This document shows, in pieces, positions 23,632-32,937 of a stretch of 64,000 nt of DNA. A program made the position numbers and the translations under genes. The DNA lies in contig JAVBSL010000009.1 in assembly GCA_031556725.1 (NCBI GenBank), forward strand, positions 124,001 through 188,000, given 5' to 3'. Positions within the stretch are counted from its first letter, which is position 1. Each line of letters opens with the position of its first letter. Source of the stretch: UBA935 sp031556725. Lineage in GTDB: Bacteria > Bacillota > Clostridia > Lachnospirales > Lachnospiraceae. Below the pieces are notes generated by a model. It was given only the letters and a program-made list of their open reading frames with translations. It had not been told where the DNA came from and made no database searches.

Positions 23632-25848
23632 TTGAATAACCAAAAGATAAAGAGAGCGGTCTCCAGTTCATTAATGATTCGTATTGCACTATCCTATAGT
23701 GCTTTTCTGTTTGCCTGTCTGTTATTGCTCGTCTATATCTATACCTCCGACATCCAAAATTCCAAAGAGGAATTCTGGGCGCAAAATAAATCGGTGCTGC
23801 AAAGCTCCGTTAATTTGATTGACAGTGATATTTTAATTATGGATACTTTCTGCCGCCAGCTTTCCCAAAACAGCAATTTTATGCGTCTTGCCCGGATGGC
23901 AGACAATTCCGATAACACCTTTTATATAACCGCATATAAAATAAAAAGTACTATTTCTTCTTATTTTATTACTTCTACCCTTTTACCGGGAGATAAATAT
24001 TTCATTTTTTTAAGAAACTCCAACTATATTTTATCCATTAATCAATTTGAATCCGCCGAATTATACTATAATGGAATCCGAAATTTCTCTCCCGACTCCT
24101 ATGACTCCTGGCTCCGGCTTCTGGATGAAGATTATGTCTCCGGTTCCATGTATCCCATGACCGATTACAGTGATCGCAGCAAGGATAACTATATGTATAT
24201 TCTGGATGCCGATGCGCTTTCTTATAAAACCATCGAAGCTACAGTGGGATTTGAAGTAAACAGTGAAAAATTGCGTCTCTCTTTTGGCGGACTCGAGTTG
24301 GCGGATGGGGCGTACTTACTGGTTACTGATACTGAGGGCGGGCAAATGTTCCTGCTGTCCGATGATGCAGAATTTACTTCCGACGACTCACTTCTTGCCT
24401 CCCTGACTTACCAGAACGATTTCGGTTCTTTTAAAAAAGAAAATAAACTTATGCATGTAACCCATTTGACCTCCTCCGGCAACGGCTGGAAATATTATCT
24501 GGTACAACCGGACAGCATTGCGACAGCTTACAGTAACTCTCGTTATTTATCAATTGTTTTGCTCATTGTTGGTGGTTTAACCGGACTCGGCCTGCTTTTT
24601 CTCTTAGTCCGCAATATCACCAGGCCGGTATACCAGCTGGATGGCCGGTTAAAGGAAGCGATTACCGATAACGAACAATTGCAGGAGGAAATCGAACACC
24701 AGAAACCGCTTATTCTCAATTCCTATATCCGTCAGCTTTTACTGGGGGATATTAATACCTCCGATGAAATGGATTATATCCGGGATTATATGCAATTGCC
24801 CGGCGATCACCTTTATTATAATGTCCTGTATATGGTGGTCTATAATAATGAAGATTCCAAAACATCGGATAATCTCCCACAATTGCTGCAAGATGCTTTG
24901 ATGGAGTACTTATCCTCACCTTTGACCGGTATTTATCTCTATTCTCCCGCGGAACGGATCTATGCGGTATTGCTGACTTTTGCCGAAGAAGCCGCCGGTG
25001 ATATTATTACGATTCAGGAAAAAGTATTAAAGCTTCACAATTATCTGCTTGATACTCATGGCATATGGCTGTTTTCCGGATTGGGGCGTCAATGTGATTC
25101 CCTTTCCAATGTTTGGGAAGCTTATCAGCAGGCTTCCGATGCGGCCAGTTATACCGCTAAAAATTATATTTTCCTTCCTTATGAAATAATCAAAAAGGAT
25201 TCCAGTGTATTTTATTACCCCTCCGAGCTTTCTACCAAGCTGATCCACTTCATCACCTCGGGGAATAAAGATCAGGTGACTGCCTTATTTGATCTGATTC
25301 ATCAGGAAAACATGGAAGAACGTTCCCTGCCGGTCAGTATGCTTAAATTTTTATTATCCGATATTCGTAACACCTTGCTGAAAGCCCGTTTCAGTGTGGC
25401 GGCGGTTTCAGCCGAGGCACAAACAAGACAGCAAAATGTGGACCGGCTCTTTGAGGATCATTTATCCTTTAAATTGTGTGAGGATATTGCCCTTGAGCTG
25501 TGTGATATCTTTAATATCGGAAAAGACAGCAATGATTTGATCGGAAATATCGAAAAATATATCCAGGAAAATTTCCGGGATCCATCCCTTTGCTTAAATA
25601 AAATATCCGATGAATTTACTATTTCGGAAAGCTATTTCTCGCATTTATTTAAAGAAAAATGCAAGGTTAATTTTTCGGTTTATCTGGAAAACATCCGCCT
25701 GACCGAAGCAGCCAGAAGACTTGAGGGAGCCGATTGTAACATTTCCGAGCTTTATCTGGAAGTGGGCTACAACAATCCCACCTCATTCCGAAGAGCTTTT
25801 AAGAAAAAATACGGCGTGGCACCCAGTGCTTTACGTTCTGCCGAATAA
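23632..25848 (+). CDS. Membrane-bound AraC-family one-component regulator
   Basis: About 738 residues joining an extracellular sensor to a DNA-binding domain in one chain. Helix 1 (about 17-38) and helix 2 (about 304-326) flank a sensor of about 265 residues. A cytoplasmic middle part leads to an AraC HTH (about residues 640-738) beginning IEKYIQENFRDPSLCLN and ending RRAFKKKYGVAPSALRSAE. I use the TTG at 23632 because GGGGG stands eight bases before it; a TTG nine codons earlier lacks a ribosome site. It is divergent from the Lpl-type importer operon, its likely target, and a perfect LacI operator sits at its promoter. Confidence 0.85.
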   Translation: MNNQKIKRAVSSSLMIRIALSYSAFLFACLLLLVYIYTSDIQNSKEEFWAQNKSVLQSSVNLIDSDILIMDTFCRQLSQNSNFMRLARMADNSDNTFYITAYKIKSTISSYFITSTLLPGDKYFIFLRNSNYILSINQFESAELYYNGIRNFSPDSYDSWLRLLDEDYVSGSMYPMTDYSDRSKDNYMYILDADALSYKTIEATVGFEVNSEKLRLSFGGLELADGAYLLVTDTEGGQMFLLSDDAEFTSDDSLLASLTYQNDFGSFKKENKLMHVTHLTSSGNGWKYYLVQPDSIATAYSNSRYLSIVLLIVGGLTGLGLLFLLVRNITRPVYQLDGRLKEAITDNEQLQEEIEHQKPLILNSYIRQLLLGDINTSDEMDYIRDYMQLPGDHLYYNVLYMVVYNNEDSKTSDNLPQLLQDALMEYLSSPLTGIYLYSPAERIYAVLLTFAEEAAGDIITIQEKVLKLHNYLLDTHGIWLFSGLGRQCDSLSNVWEAYQQASDAASYTAKNYIFLPYEIIKKDSSVFYYPSELSTKLIHFITSGNKDQVTALFDLIHQENMEERSLPVSMLKFLLSDIRNTLLKARFSVAAVSAEAQTRQQNVDRLFEDHLSFKLCEDIALELCDIFNIGKDSNDLIGNIEKYIQENFRDPSLCLNKISDEFTISESYFSHLFKEKCKVNFSVYLENIRLTEAARRLEGADCNISELYLEVGYNNPTSFRRAFKKKYGVAPSALRSAE

Positions 25849-25871
25849 ATAATGTAAATAAAGGAAAAAAT

Positions 25872-27326
25872 ATGTTTCAATTTAAAACTTCAACTCCGGA
25901 AGCGGTGGGAATCCCCTCCTCTTCCATCAGTCAATTTATTGAAAAACTGGAAAAACATGAAATTCCCATGCACAGCATCTTAATGATGCGTCATGGGAAT
26001 TTAATTACTGAAGGTTATTATGCACCTTATCGGGCCGATACCCTGCACCGGATGTTTTCCGTCAGCAAAAGCTTTACGGCCATTGCCATCGGACTGCTGG
26101 CACAGGAAGGAAGGCTTTCTTTAGATGACCGGATCATTGACTACTTTCCGGAAAAACTGCCTGTAAAGGTACATCCTTATATTGCTGATATGACTATCCG
26201 GCATATGCTGATGATGCGCAGCTGCCATGCCCAGACTACTTATAAAAACCGCCGGGAGGAGGATTGGGTGGAAAGCTTTTTTACTGCCCGGCCGACCCAT
26301 CCGCCGGGTAAGCTTTTTCATTATGATACTTCCGCCGCGCATACACTTTGTGCTTTGGTTGAGAAGCTTACAGGTAAATCAATGCTGGATTATTTAAAAG
26401 AAAAGTGTTTGAATGAACTGGATTTCTCTATGGATTCTTATATGCTGACTGACCCTTTTGGTATTTCCATGGGGGGCAGCGGATTAATGGCAACTCCGAT
26501 GGATGCCTTGAAATTCGGGTATTTGATTGCAAAAAAAGGTCTGGTGAACGATAAACAATTACTGGATCCCGACTATCTCACTGCCGCCACCGCCTGTCAA
26601 ACCGCTACAGTGATGAATGCTCCATGTTTAAGTGAATCCTTCGGATATGGCTACCAGTTCTGGCGCAGTGCCCATAACGGTTATGTCTGTTACGGCATGG
26701 GCGGCCAGTTCATTATGTTCCTGCCCGACTATGATTTTATCATGGTCACCACCGCCGACACCCAGGGAATCAGCGGCGGCAACCAGATTATTTATGATGC
26801 ACTTTATGATATCCTTCTGCCGGACATATCCCCAGAACCCCTGCCGGAAAATCCCGAGGTCCAAACTGTGCTTTCAGACTTGCTTAAGCACCTAACAATC
26901 TCACCCCTGAAGGATCCCCAAAATCTCGGCATCAACAATTATAAAATGGCTGCCATCAGCGGAAAAACCTTTAAACTGACAGAAAATCAAAACCATTTTG
27001 ATTCCTTTTGTGTTACCCATTCTTCCACCCAACCAAAAACCGGCCTTCTGACCTATAAAAATGCCGAAGGGACTCACCTCCTGGCCTTTGGTTTCGGTCA
27101 TTCGGTGGAGTCCCTCTTCTCTTCCCAGGCTTTTCGCTGCCTCACCAGTGCGGTATGGCTGGATGCCGATACTTTGCATATTAAATGCCGGTTAATCGAC
27201 ACCTGCGTGGGATGGATTCAATTTATGCTTGTGTTCGGTGATAACGATGTTACCATCGATATGAATAAAAAAGTGGAATATTTATTTGAGGAATTTGACG
27301 GCCATTTATATGGTACGCTTAATTAG
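25872..27326 (+). CDS. Serine hydrolase, class C beta-lactamase family
   Basis: A 484-residue cytoplasmic protein. The nucleophile motif SVSK (Ser63-Lys66 in MFSVSKSFTA) and a likely second-motif Tyr in HYDTSAAH (about residue 157) place it among class C/esterase-like penicillin-binding enzymes. The last ~150 residues form a separate beta-rich part. With no signal peptide it is more likely an intracellular esterase or amidase than a lactamase. It follows the AraC gene by 23 bp, so co-transcription is likely, and it may deacylate imported sugars (inference). Its 3' end overlaps the convergent formate dehydrogenase gene by eight bases. Confidence 0.8.
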   Translation: MFQFKTSTPEAVGIPSSSISQFIEKLEKHEIPMHSILMMRHGNLITEGYYAPYRADTLHRMFSVSKSFTAIAIGLLAQEGRLSLDDRIIDYFPEKLPVKVHPYIADMTIRHMLMMRSCHAQTTYKNRREEDWVESFFTARPTHPPGKLFHYDTSAAHTLCALVEKLTGKSMLDYLKEKCLNELDFSMDSYMLTDPFGISMGGSGLMATPMDALKFGYLIAKKGLVNDKQLLDPDYLTAATACQTATVMNAPCLSESFGYGYQFWRSAHNGYVCYGMGGQFIMFLPDYDFIMVTTADTQGISGGNQIIYDALYDILLPDISPEPLPENPEVQTVLSDLLKHLTISPLKDPQNLGINNYKMAAISGKTFKLTENQNHFDSFCVTHSSTQPKTGLLTYKNAEGTHLLAFGFGHSVESLFSSQAFRCLTSAVWLDADTLHIKCRLIDTCVGWIQFMLVFGDNDVTIDMNKKVEYLFEEFDGHLYGTLN

Positions 27327-30015
27327 CATCAGCAATCCTTTCCATCCGAACCGCACAAACCTTATATTCCGGTATTCTGGCGTATTTGTCCAACGCCGCA
27401 TTGGTCAGGATATTGGCATTGCCGTCCGGGAAATGGAAGGGCATCCAGGTTTCACCCACCGACACCTTTTCGCCCACCCAGGCTGTTGTTACCAATGTTC
27501 CCCGCCTGGAGGTCACCTGAACCTTCCCGCCATCCGTAATTCCCAGTCTGGCCGCATCCTCCGTATTAACTTCGATAAAAGAGCTGCCTGCTTTTTCCAT
27601 CAATCCCGGTGTTTTTCCCGTCATCGCCCGGGTATTGTAATGATACAGAATCCGGCCGGTACTCATGATAAAGGGATACTCTTCATCCGGAAGCTCCGCA
27701 CTGGGCGTATATTCTGCCGGATAAAACCACCCCAGCCCTCTGGCAAAGGTGCCTTCATGCAAAATCGGTGTTCCCATATGTTTCTTATCGGGACAGGGCC
27801 ATTGCAGGGTCATCTTATCCAGACGCCCGTGACTGATGCCGCCAAAGGACGGGGCAACCGCTGCTATCTCCGCCATAATTTCCTCGGCTGTCACCTGTGG
27901 CTGAGGATATCCCATCCGATTCATCAGATCAATGAACATATCCGTATCCAGCCTCATTTCCCCTTCCAATTCAACTGCTTTCCGGACTCTTTGCACCCGC
28001 CGTTCGGTATTGGTGAAGGTTCCCTCCTTCTCCGCATAACTGGTACCGGGTAGCACCACATCAGCATAGCGGGCAGTTTCGGTCATAAATAAATCCGATA
28101 CCACCAAAAAGTCCAGACTCTCCAGGGAGTGCTTGATATGATTTTGATCCGCATCCGTTACCACCGGATCTTCACCGAAAATAAACAGTCCCCGAATTTC
28201 TTTTCGCACTGCCGCACCGAATACATCGGTGGCATGTACCCCGGGTTTCGTATTAAGTGCGGCTCCCCAGGCGGCTTCAAACTTCTTTACCACCTCCGGA
28301 TTGGTGACCTTCTGATATCCCGGGAAATCTCCCGGCAATGCACCCATATCACAAGCTCCCTGGACATTGTTCTGCCCCCGCAGAGGATTAACGCCGCAGC
28401 CCGGCCGTCCGATTTTTCCGGTGAGCATGGCCATGTTGGACATGGACATCACCCCTTCGGTACCGGTGGAATGCTCGGTTACACCCAGACAGTAGATGAT
28501 CGGTGCTTTCTTTGCTCCGGCATACATCAGCGCAGCTTCCCTCAAATGATCCGGATCAATATGGCAGATTTCGCCTACCCGTTCTGGCGTATACTCTTTA
28601 ACGATTTCCTTCAGTTCATCATATCCTTCGGTTCTGGTCCGGATAAATTCTTCATCAACCAGGCCTTCCTTGATGATCACGTGCATCATCCCATTGGCAA
28701 ATGCCACATTGGTACCGGGCTTCAGCTTCAGATGGATATCCGCTTTCCGTGACAAACCGATCTCCCGGGGGTCTACCACGATCAGCCTGGTCCCCCGTTC
28801 CACCGCCTGACGGATCTTCATACCGATGACCGGATGAGCTTCCTCGGGATTGGAACCGACCAGCAGGATCACATCCACATCTCCCGTAATATCCGCAATG
28901 GGATTGGTCATGGCACCGGAACCCAGGGTCATGGCCAGCCCGGCTACCGAAGCCGAATGACAGACTCTTGCACAGTTGTCAACATTATTGGTGCCGAAAG
29001 CGCAGCGGACCATTTTCTGGAACAGATAGCAGTCCTCATTGGGAGAGCGGGAACAGGCAAAACCGGCTAATGCGTCCGCACCATAGTTTTTTTTGATTTC
29101 CTTAAATTTCGATGCCACCAGTTCCATTGCTTCCTCCCAGGAAGCCTTTTCAAATTCCCCGGTCTGCTTATTTTTAATCAGGGGGTGCTGCAGCCGTTCC
29201 GGCGAATGCACGAAATTGAAGGAACCAAAGCGGCCCTTTACACACAAAAGATTGCTGTTGGAGGGACCGTCGGCCGGTTCCACATCCACAATCTTATTTT
29301 CCTTTACGATCAGATAGTATTGGCAGCCGGTTGCACAGTGGGGGCAGGTAGTGAGGATCTTTTCCACCTTTCCCATCTGATAATTCTTCCGGTTTTTGGC
29401 CACCAGCGCACCGGTGGGACATACTGTGGCACAGTTGCCGCAGGACTCACAGTCACTGGCCTTCCAGTCCGGACCGAAGGGGGCATTGATCAGGGTTCTG
29501 GTGCCGATTTTACGATTATGAAGGACACCGTTTCCCACCACCCGGTTGCAGGTACTTACACAACGCTGGCAATTAATGCACAAATCAGGATAGTAGGTTA
29601 AAAACGGGTTTTCTTTGGCTTCTGCGAACTTAGCCGCACTGCCCGTATAACATGATTCGGTGATTTCATATTCATTAGATAAGTCCTGCAGACGGCATTC
29701 CCCTGATTTAATACAGGAAAAGCACCGCACTTTATGGTTGGCCAGCAGCAGATTCAGTACCTGCTTCCGGCTTTTGATTACCTTTTCACTATTGGTATCC
29801 ACTACCATTCCAGGCATTACCTGGGTGGTACAGGAGGTCACCAGATGATCTCTGCCTTCTACTTCCACCACACACATTTTACAGGCACCCACTTCGTTTA
29901 CCTGCTTTAAGTAGCAGAGGGTGGGAATCTCGATATCCGCACTCTTTGCCGCTTCCAATATGGTTGTTCCGGCTTCCGCACTGATTTCTTTTCCATCGAT
30001 AATAAGCTTTACCAT
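27319..30015 (-). CDS. fdhA: Formate dehydrogenase, molybdopterin catalytic subunit with NuoG-like front
   Basis: An 898-residue subunit. The N-terminal [2Fe-2S] ferredoxin domain has CYLKQVNEVGACKMC (about 33-47). A NuoG-type His-Cys cluster follows (HKVRCFSCIKSGEC, about 94-107), then two [4Fe-4S] ferredoxin motifs (CINCQRCVSTC, CESCGNCATVC), the catalytic-domain cluster (CPHCATGC) and bis-MGD binding regions to the C-terminus. The catalytic residue is Cys in ARVCHSASVAGL, encoded by TGT, so this is not a selenoenzyme. It oxidises formate to CO2 or runs in reverse. It overlaps the flavoprotein partner gene by one base (TAATG). Confidence 0.9.
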   Translation of the reverse strand: MVKLIIDGKEISAEAGTTILEAAKSADIEIPTLCYLKQVNEVGACKMCVVEVEGRDHLVTSCTTQVMPGMVVDTNSEKVIKSRKQVLNLLLANHKVRCFSCIKSGECRLQDLSNEYEITESCYTGSAAKFAEAKENPFLTYYPDLCINCQRCVSTCNRVVGNGVLHNRKIGTRTLINAPFGPDWKASDCESCGNCATVCPTGALVAKNRKNYQMGKVEKILTTCPHCATGCQYYLIVKENKIVDVEPADGPSNSNLLCVKGRFGSFNFVHSPERLQHPLIKNKQTGEFEKASWEEAMELVASKFKEIKKNYGADALAGFACSRSPNEDCYLFQKMVRCAFGTNNVDNCARVCHSASVAGLAMTLGSGAMTNPIADITGDVDVILLVGSNPEEAHPVIGMKIRQAVERGTRLIVVDPREIGLSRKADIHLKLKPGTNVAFANGMMHVIIKEGLVDEEFIRTRTEGYDELKEIVKEYTPERVGEICHIDPDHLREAALMYAGAKKAPIIYCLGVTEHSTGTEGVMSMSNMAMLTGKIGRPGCGVNPLRGQNNVQGACDMGALPGDFPGYQKVTNPEVVKKFEAAWGAALNTKPGVHATDVFGAAVRKEIRGLFIFGEDPVVTDADQNHIKHSLESLDFLVVSDLFMTETARYADVVLPGTSYAEKEGTFTNTERRVQRVRKAVELEGEMRLDTDMFIDLMNRMGYPQPQVTAEEIMAEIAAVAPSFGGISHGRLDKMTLQWPCPDKKHMGTPILHEGTFARGLGWFYPAEYTPSAELPDEEYPFIMSTGRILYHYNTRAMTGKTPGLMEKAGSSFIEVNTEDAARLGITDGGKVQVTSRRGTLVTTAWVGEKVSVGETWMPFHFPDGNANILTNAALDKYARIPEYKVCAVRMERIADAN

Positions 30016-31850
30016 TACACTCTCCCTCCTTCCACAACACCGCAGCCGAAATGGTCACATCTAAGGCATTTGCTGCATTCCTGCATGGCTTCATCATAGG
30101 ACATTCCGTTTTCAATGGGATCAAAATTCGTTTTTCTTTCTCTGGCGGAAATATCTGTCAGATGAACCCGCCCGCAATGAGTCCGGTCATTTTCCCGGGG
30201 CTTGGGAACCACTATACTATCCTTATACTTATGGTGATACCCCAGATACTCATCGATACTTAAGGCCGCCACCTTCCCTGCGGCAATCGCCTTGATGACC
30301 GTAGCCGGGCCAAAGACACAGTCCCCGCCGGCAAAAAGCTTACGATACCCCTTTAACCGACAATCCGGCTCGGTTTCAAAGGTTTTCCGGCGAGGATTGA
30401 CACTGTATTCTTCAAACCGGGCCGAAACAATATCCTGGCCGATAGCCATCAATACTACCTCACAGGGAATCTCAATTTCCGGTTTATTGGCTTTCTTCGC
30501 CGAAGGTTCCCCGCGCTTATCATATACACTGATAATCTGCGGCTGGGCCACAAAAGCCCGGACACAGTCCTTTTCATCGGCCAGAACACGCACCGGAGCA
30601 TTCAGGGTCATCAGCTCCACCCCTTCCTCGATGGCACCCTGAATCTCTGTCGGCAAAGCTGTCATGTCCACCTGTCGGCGTCTGTAAACCACCGTAACCT
30701 CTTTGGCATTACAGCGGATTGCGGAACGGGCACAATCCATGGCCACATTGCCGCCCCCCACTACCACGACTCTTTTTCCCGTATAATCAGGCAAGTCTCC
30801 TCTGCCGATCTGTCCCAGCATATCCACTGCCGAGTAAACACCTTTACTGTGAATTCCCTCCACATTTACATTCTTGCCGGCCTGGGCACCGATGGCAAGG
30901 TAAACTGCTTCATATTCTTCCTTAAGCTGCTCCATGGATATCTCCCCGCCGATATCGGTATTCAGCCGCACTTCAATATTTCCGGTGGAAAGAATCGCCC
31001 GGATATCCTCATCCAATCGGTTCTTTGGCAGGCGGTAATTGGGAATCCCATACCGCAGCATGCCGCCCAGCTCTTCTCTGGCTTCAAAGACTACCACCTG
31101 GTGTCCCATCAGGGAAAGGAAATAAGCCGCCGTTAAGCCCGAAGGACCGCCGCCCACTATTGCCACCCGCTTACCGGTGGCCACGTTCCCCTTCGGCACC
31201 GCCACCTCATCCGCTGCCGCCTGATCCACCGCAAATTTCTTCAGACCCCGGATATTCACCGGACTGTCGATCAGATCACGACGGCACTTTTCCTCACAGG
31301 GATGCTCACAGATAAAAGCGCAGGCAGTGGGAAAAGGATTTTCATGACGGATCAGACCGATAGCTTCCCCATACCGCTCTTCTCCGATCAAAGCCACATA
31401 TCCCGGAATATCCACGTTAGCCGGACAGTAAGAAATGCAGGGCACCTTCTGGCCCACTTCCTCCTGACAGCGTCCTTCCTTAATATGGCTCATATACTCA
31501 TCATGAAAGAACTCCACACTTTGTAAAACTATGTTTGCCGCTTCATATCCGATGGCACAGTCCGCTGTATCCATCACCATCCTGGCCAGCTCCACCATAT
31601 TTTGAAAGGTTTCCATATCTGCCTTGCCGTCATGGATCTGCAGCATCATGTTCTCCACCTGTTCCAGTCCATCCCGGCAGGGAACACATTTCCCGCAGGT
31701 CTGCAGTCTGGCACTTTGCAGGAAAGAAAGCTGAACCCCGATGGGGCAGACTCCCGGCGGGGTGGCTTTTACCCTTTTCACAAACTTATCCAGAAACCGG
31801 GTGGTTTTTTCATTCATTTCATTAGTATGCAACACATTTTTTGCCTTCAT
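30015..31850 (-). CDS. NuoF-tail/GltD-like flavoprotein subunit of formate dehydrogenase
   Basis: A 611-residue electron-transfer subunit of mixed origin. The first ~120 residues match the C-terminal iron-sulfur part of NuoF (CGKCVPCRDG near residue 57), but the FMN/NADH half is missing. The rest is a glutamate synthase small-subunit-like flavoprotein: Cys-rich CEHPCEEKCRRD, an FAD-binding VAIVGGGPSGLTAAY (about 228), an NAD(P)-binding VVVVGGGNVAMDCARS (about 363) and a terminal CSKCLRC. I start it at the ATG (31850) with GAGGAG six bases upstream; a TTG one codon earlier is weaker. It likely passes electrons between NAD(P)H and the catalytic subunit. Confidence 0.85.
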   Translation of the reverse strand: MKAKNVLHTNEMNEKTTRFLDKFVKRVKATPPGVCPIGVQLSFLQSARLQTCGKCVPCRDGLEQVENMMLQIHDGKADMETFQNMVELARMVMDTADCAIGYEAANIVLQSVEFFHDEYMSHIKEGRCQEEVGQKVPCISYCPANVDIPGYVALIGEERYGEAIGLIRHENPFPTACAFICEHPCEEKCRRDLIDSPVNIRGLKKFAVDQAAADEVAVPKGNVATGKRVAIVGGGPSGLTAAYFLSLMGHQVVVFEAREELGGMLRYGIPNYRLPKNRLDEDIRAILSTGNIEVRLNTDIGGEISMEQLKEEYEAVYLAIGAQAGKNVNVEGIHSKGVYSAVDMLGQIGRGDLPDYTGKRVVVVGGGNVAMDCARSAIRCNAKEVTVVYRRRQVDMTALPTEIQGAIEEGVELMTLNAPVRVLADEKDCVRAFVAQPQIISVYDKRGEPSAKKANKPEIEIPCEVVLMAIGQDIVSARFEEYSVNPRRKTFETEPDCRLKGYRKLFAGGDCVFGPATVIKAIAAGKVAALSIDEYLGYHHKYKDSIVVPKPRENDRTHCGRVHLTDISARERKTNFDPIENGMSYDEAMQECSKCLRCDHFGCGVVEGGRV

Positions 31851-31881
31851 CAAACGCTCCTCTCCTATTCACTGCGGGTGT

Positions 31882-31910
31882 TTTACTTGTTCTGTTATCT
31901 GTGTTAAAAT
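31882..31910 (+). promoter_or_regulatory. Promoter of the pectin methylesterase gene
   Basis: TTTACT, 17 nt, TAAAAT, 26 bp before the ATG. Confidence 0.6.
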
Positions 31911-31936
31911 AGTTAAAAACTAATCAGGAGAAACCC

Positions 31937-32935
31937 ATGAAAACCATTGTCCTTCATGTCTCTGCCCATGAATCCGTCATGCAGGCACTGCAGTCTGTTC
32001 CGGCGGATCATACCGGTGAGATCATTATCCATATTGCCCCCGGCTTTTATTATGAAAAAGTGACCCTTGACCGTCCCTTCCTTACCTTGATCGGGGATTC
32101 ACCGGAGACCACCGTTATCACCTTTGATGATCATGCCAATGCCCTGATGCCGGATGGACTAAGGCGGGGAACCTTTCGTTCCTATACCATGCTGATCGAT
32201 GCCCATGACGTGTGTCTGAAAAACCTGACGGTTGAAAACGCTTCCGCGCCCCGTTCTTTGGCGGGACAGGCTATCGCTTTATATGCCGATGGTGACCGGC
32301 TGGTCTTTGACAATTGCCGGTTCCTTGGTTTTCAGGATACTTTATTTACCGGTCCGCTGCCGGAAAAAGAATACCAGCCAGGCGGTTTTGTGGGTCCTAA
32401 AGAATTTGCCCCACGGATCAATGGCCGCCATTATTACCATCATTGTCTGATTGCCGGTGACATTGATTTTATCTTTGGCAGTGCCACCGCTTACTTTGAA
32501 GACTGTGAGATCCGCTCCGTTCACAATGAGGAACTGCCCCGTGAAGCAGATGGATCAACTCCGGTTTACGGTTATATAACCGCTGCTTCCACTCCCTGCG
32601 GGCAAAGCTTCGGCTATGTATTCCATAATTGCCGTCTGACCGGTGAATGTCCGGAAAAAAGTGTATATTTGGGAAGACCCTGGCGGGATTACGCTAAAAC
32701 CGTGTTTTTGTCCTGCCGCATGGATGCTCATATCAAACCCGAAGGTTTCCATGATTGGGATAAAACTCATGCCCGGGATTTACTCTTTTTCGGAGAATAT
32801 AACAGTTACGGAGAAGGCAGTGCTTTCGTCAGCCGGGCACCTTTTGTCAAAAATCTTTCCAAAATACAGGCTGATGCCTATACCCGTGAAAAGGTATTGG
32901 GCGGCACCGACCACTGGAATCCTTCTCTACTATAA
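31937..32935 (+). CDS. Pectin methylesterase (CE8), cytoplasmic
   Basis: A 332-residue right-handed beta-helix esterase that removes methyl groups from galacturonan. Catalytic signatures are GFQDTLFTG (Asp134), GDIDFIFGSATAYF (Asp177) and YLGRPWRDYAKT (about 243-254, including the conserved Arg). There is no signal peptide although most bacterial CE8 enzymes are exported, which points to action on imported methylated oligomers. AGGAG lies seven bases before the ATG. It stands alone on the plus strand, convergent with the isomerase gene, which ends three bases away. Confidence 0.93.
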   Translation: MKTIVLHVSAHESVMQALQSVPADHTGEIIIHIAPGFYYEKVTLDRPFLTLIGDSPETTVITFDDHANALMPDGLRRGTFRSYTMLIDAHDVCLKNLTVENASAPRSLAGQAIALYADGDRLVFDNCRFLGFQDTLFTGPLPEKEYQPGGFVGPKEFAPRINGRHYYHHCLIAGDIDFIFGSATAYFEDCEIRSVHNEELPREADGSTPVYGYITAASTPCGQSFGYVFHNCRLTGECPEKSVYLGRPWRDYAKTVFLSCRMDAHIKPEGFHDWDKTHARDLLFFGEYNSYGEGSAFVSRAPFVKNLSKIQADAYTREKVLGGTDHWNPSLL

Positions 32936-32937
32936 GC

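Noticed and set aside
28960..28962. Possible selenocysteine codon in formate dehydrogenase
   Set aside because: The active-site codon is TGT (Cys), and the frame has no internal TGA, so no SECIS is needed.
27286..31907. Several plus-strand frames of 60-255 residues
   Set aside because: All are antisense to the two formate dehydrogenase genes, whose cofactor motifs and tight overlap leave no doubt about the coding strand.
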